Source: Lutispora sp041687175 (lineage in GTDB: Bacteria > Bacillota > Clostridia > Lutisporales > Lutisporaceae). From it: a stretch of DNA of 5,137 bases. The notes below the pieces were generated by a model that worked only from the letters and a program-made list of their open reading frames with translations, was not told the origin of the DNA and did no database searches. This document shows positions 4,528-5,137 of the stretch, piece after piece. The stretch covers positions 1 through 5,137 of the forward strand of contig NZ_JAWLCK010000160.1 in NCBI RefSeq assembly GCF_041687175.1, written 5' to 3'. The position numbers and the translations under genes were made by a program. Position 1 is the stretch's first letter; the number at the start of each line of letters is the position of its first letter.

Positions 4528-5137
4528 TGATGTAATTGAAGCTCAGTTCATAAAAAGGCCAAACAGATTCATTGCCCATGTTTTGGTAGATGGAAAAGAA
4601 CAGATCGCCCATGTTAGAAATACGGGAAGGTGCAGAGAGATTCTTACTGAAGGAACAAAGGTTATACTTGAAAAAGCCAAAAATCCTGGTAGAAAAACGG
4701 CTTATTCTTTAATTGCAGCCTATAAGGGAGATATGCTGATAAATATTGATTCTCAGATACCAAATGCAGTTGTATTTGAAGGAGTAAAAAATAATAAAAT
4801 ACCTGCCTTGCTAAATGTAAATAATATAAAGAGAGAAGTAACCTATGGAAATTCCCGATTTGACATCTATTTTGAAAAGGAAGATTCCAGAGGTTTTATA
4901 GAGGTAAAAGGCGTTACATTGGAAGATAACGGACTGGCTATGTTTCCTGATGCACCTACAGAAAGAGGCAGGAAGCATATAGAGGAAATGGCGGCTGCTG
5001 TTGCCAATGGTTATGAAGGTTTTATCATTTTTTTGATTCAAATGAAAGGAGTTCACGCTTTTTCACCAAACTTTTCCATGGACCCGGAATTCGCAGAAGA
5101 GTTGAGAAAGTCTGCATCCTTAGGTGTTAAAGTTTTA
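4517..5137 (+). CDS. sfsA: SfsA family protein (DNA/RNA nuclease-like), 3' end outside the window
   Basis: The open frame runs from ATG at 4517 through 207 codons to the window edge without a stop. Family members are about 230 residues, so roughly 20-30 residues are missing. SfsA was named for 'sugar fermentation stimulation' in E. coli; the family has a nucleic-acid-binding N-terminal domain and a nuclease-like fold. Visible signatures are NTGRCREIL (35-43), PNAVVFEG (82-89), and RFDIYF with Asp116. GFIEVKGVT contains Glu129-x-Lys131, which together with Asp116 fits a PD-(D/E)xK-type site. FPDAPTERGRKHIEEM (143-158) is the most diagnostic block. The start lies inside the end of the desulfurase-like gene in another frame, without a strong ribosome binding site, so the two are probably translationally coupled. 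No link between SfsA and selenium is known to me. The cellular role is poorly understood. Confidence 0.93.
   Translation, partial: MKYDDVIEAQFIKRPNRFIAHVLVDGKEQIAHVRNTGRCREILTEGTKVILEKAKNPGRKTAYSLIAAYKGDMLINIDSQIPNAVVFEGVKNNKIPALLNVNNIKREVTYGNSRFDIYFEKEDSRGFIEVKGVTLEDNGLAMFPDAPTERGRKHIEEMAAAVANGYEGFIIFLIQMKGVHAFSPNFSMDPEFAEELRKSASLGVKVL

Noticed and set aside
4811..5056. Minus-strand open frame opposite sfsA
   Set aside because: It is antisense to the diagnostic SfsA blocks and has no recognisable domain of its own.
1..5137. tRNA or rRNA genes, CRISPR arrays, insertion sequences
   Set aside because: I saw no repeated spacer pattern, no transposase, no cloverleaf candidate and no rRNA-like sequence. 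Genes fill the window apart from short intergenic regions.

Overview
The window looks like a chromosomal piece of a low-GC, anaerobic, Gram-positive bacterium of the class Clostridia. The evidence is the AT-rich sequence, strong AGGAGG-type ribosome binding sites, frequent TTG starts, and a set of genes typical of selenium-using anaerobes. The genus cannot be fixed from the sequence alone.

Left part (about 1-1680, + strand): a probable three-gene stress-repair operon. A CRP/FNR-like dyad (17-32) sits exactly 41.5 bp upstream of the start point implied by a TAAAAT -10 box. The first gene encodes a RIC/ScdA/YtfE-type di-iron Fe-S cluster repair protein (97-795). The second (828-1025) encodes a 65-residue DUF1858 / hybrid-cluster-protein-associated redox mini-protein. 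Its second motif cysteine is replaced by an in-frame TGA (924-926), and a SECIS-like hairpin follows directly. I read it as a selenoprotein with a C-x-x-U redox motif, which ordinary gene callers would miss or split. The third gene (1092-1649) encodes a hemerythrin-like protein that starts at TTG.

Middle part (about 1638-3200, - strand): a three-gene selenium-trafficking operon. In transcription order it is a YedE/FdhT-type membrane protein (2112-3200), a TusA/YedF-type sulfur/selenium carrier (1913-2125) and a DUF3343 putative Se/S carrier (1670-1912). The genes overlap or abut. The left and middle operons converge on a perfect 44-bp palindrome (1638-1681) that holds both stop codons and makes both proteins end in the same residues, Val-Asn-Glu.

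Right part (3201-5137, + strand): a 169-bp divergent intergenic region. It is followed by a class V aminotransferase-fold cysteine desulfurase/selenocysteine lyase-like gene (3370-4527) of the subfamily that accompanies selenium genes. This overlaps by 11 nt the start of sfsA (4517 to the window end, truncated by the window).

Taken together, the desulfurase-like enzyme could mobilise S or Se, the TusA and DUF3343 proteins could carry it, and YedE could import a sulfur or selenium species. The neighbouring candidate selenoprotein would be a consumer of that selenium. selA, selB, selC and selD are not in the window, so the presence of Sec decoding is inferred.
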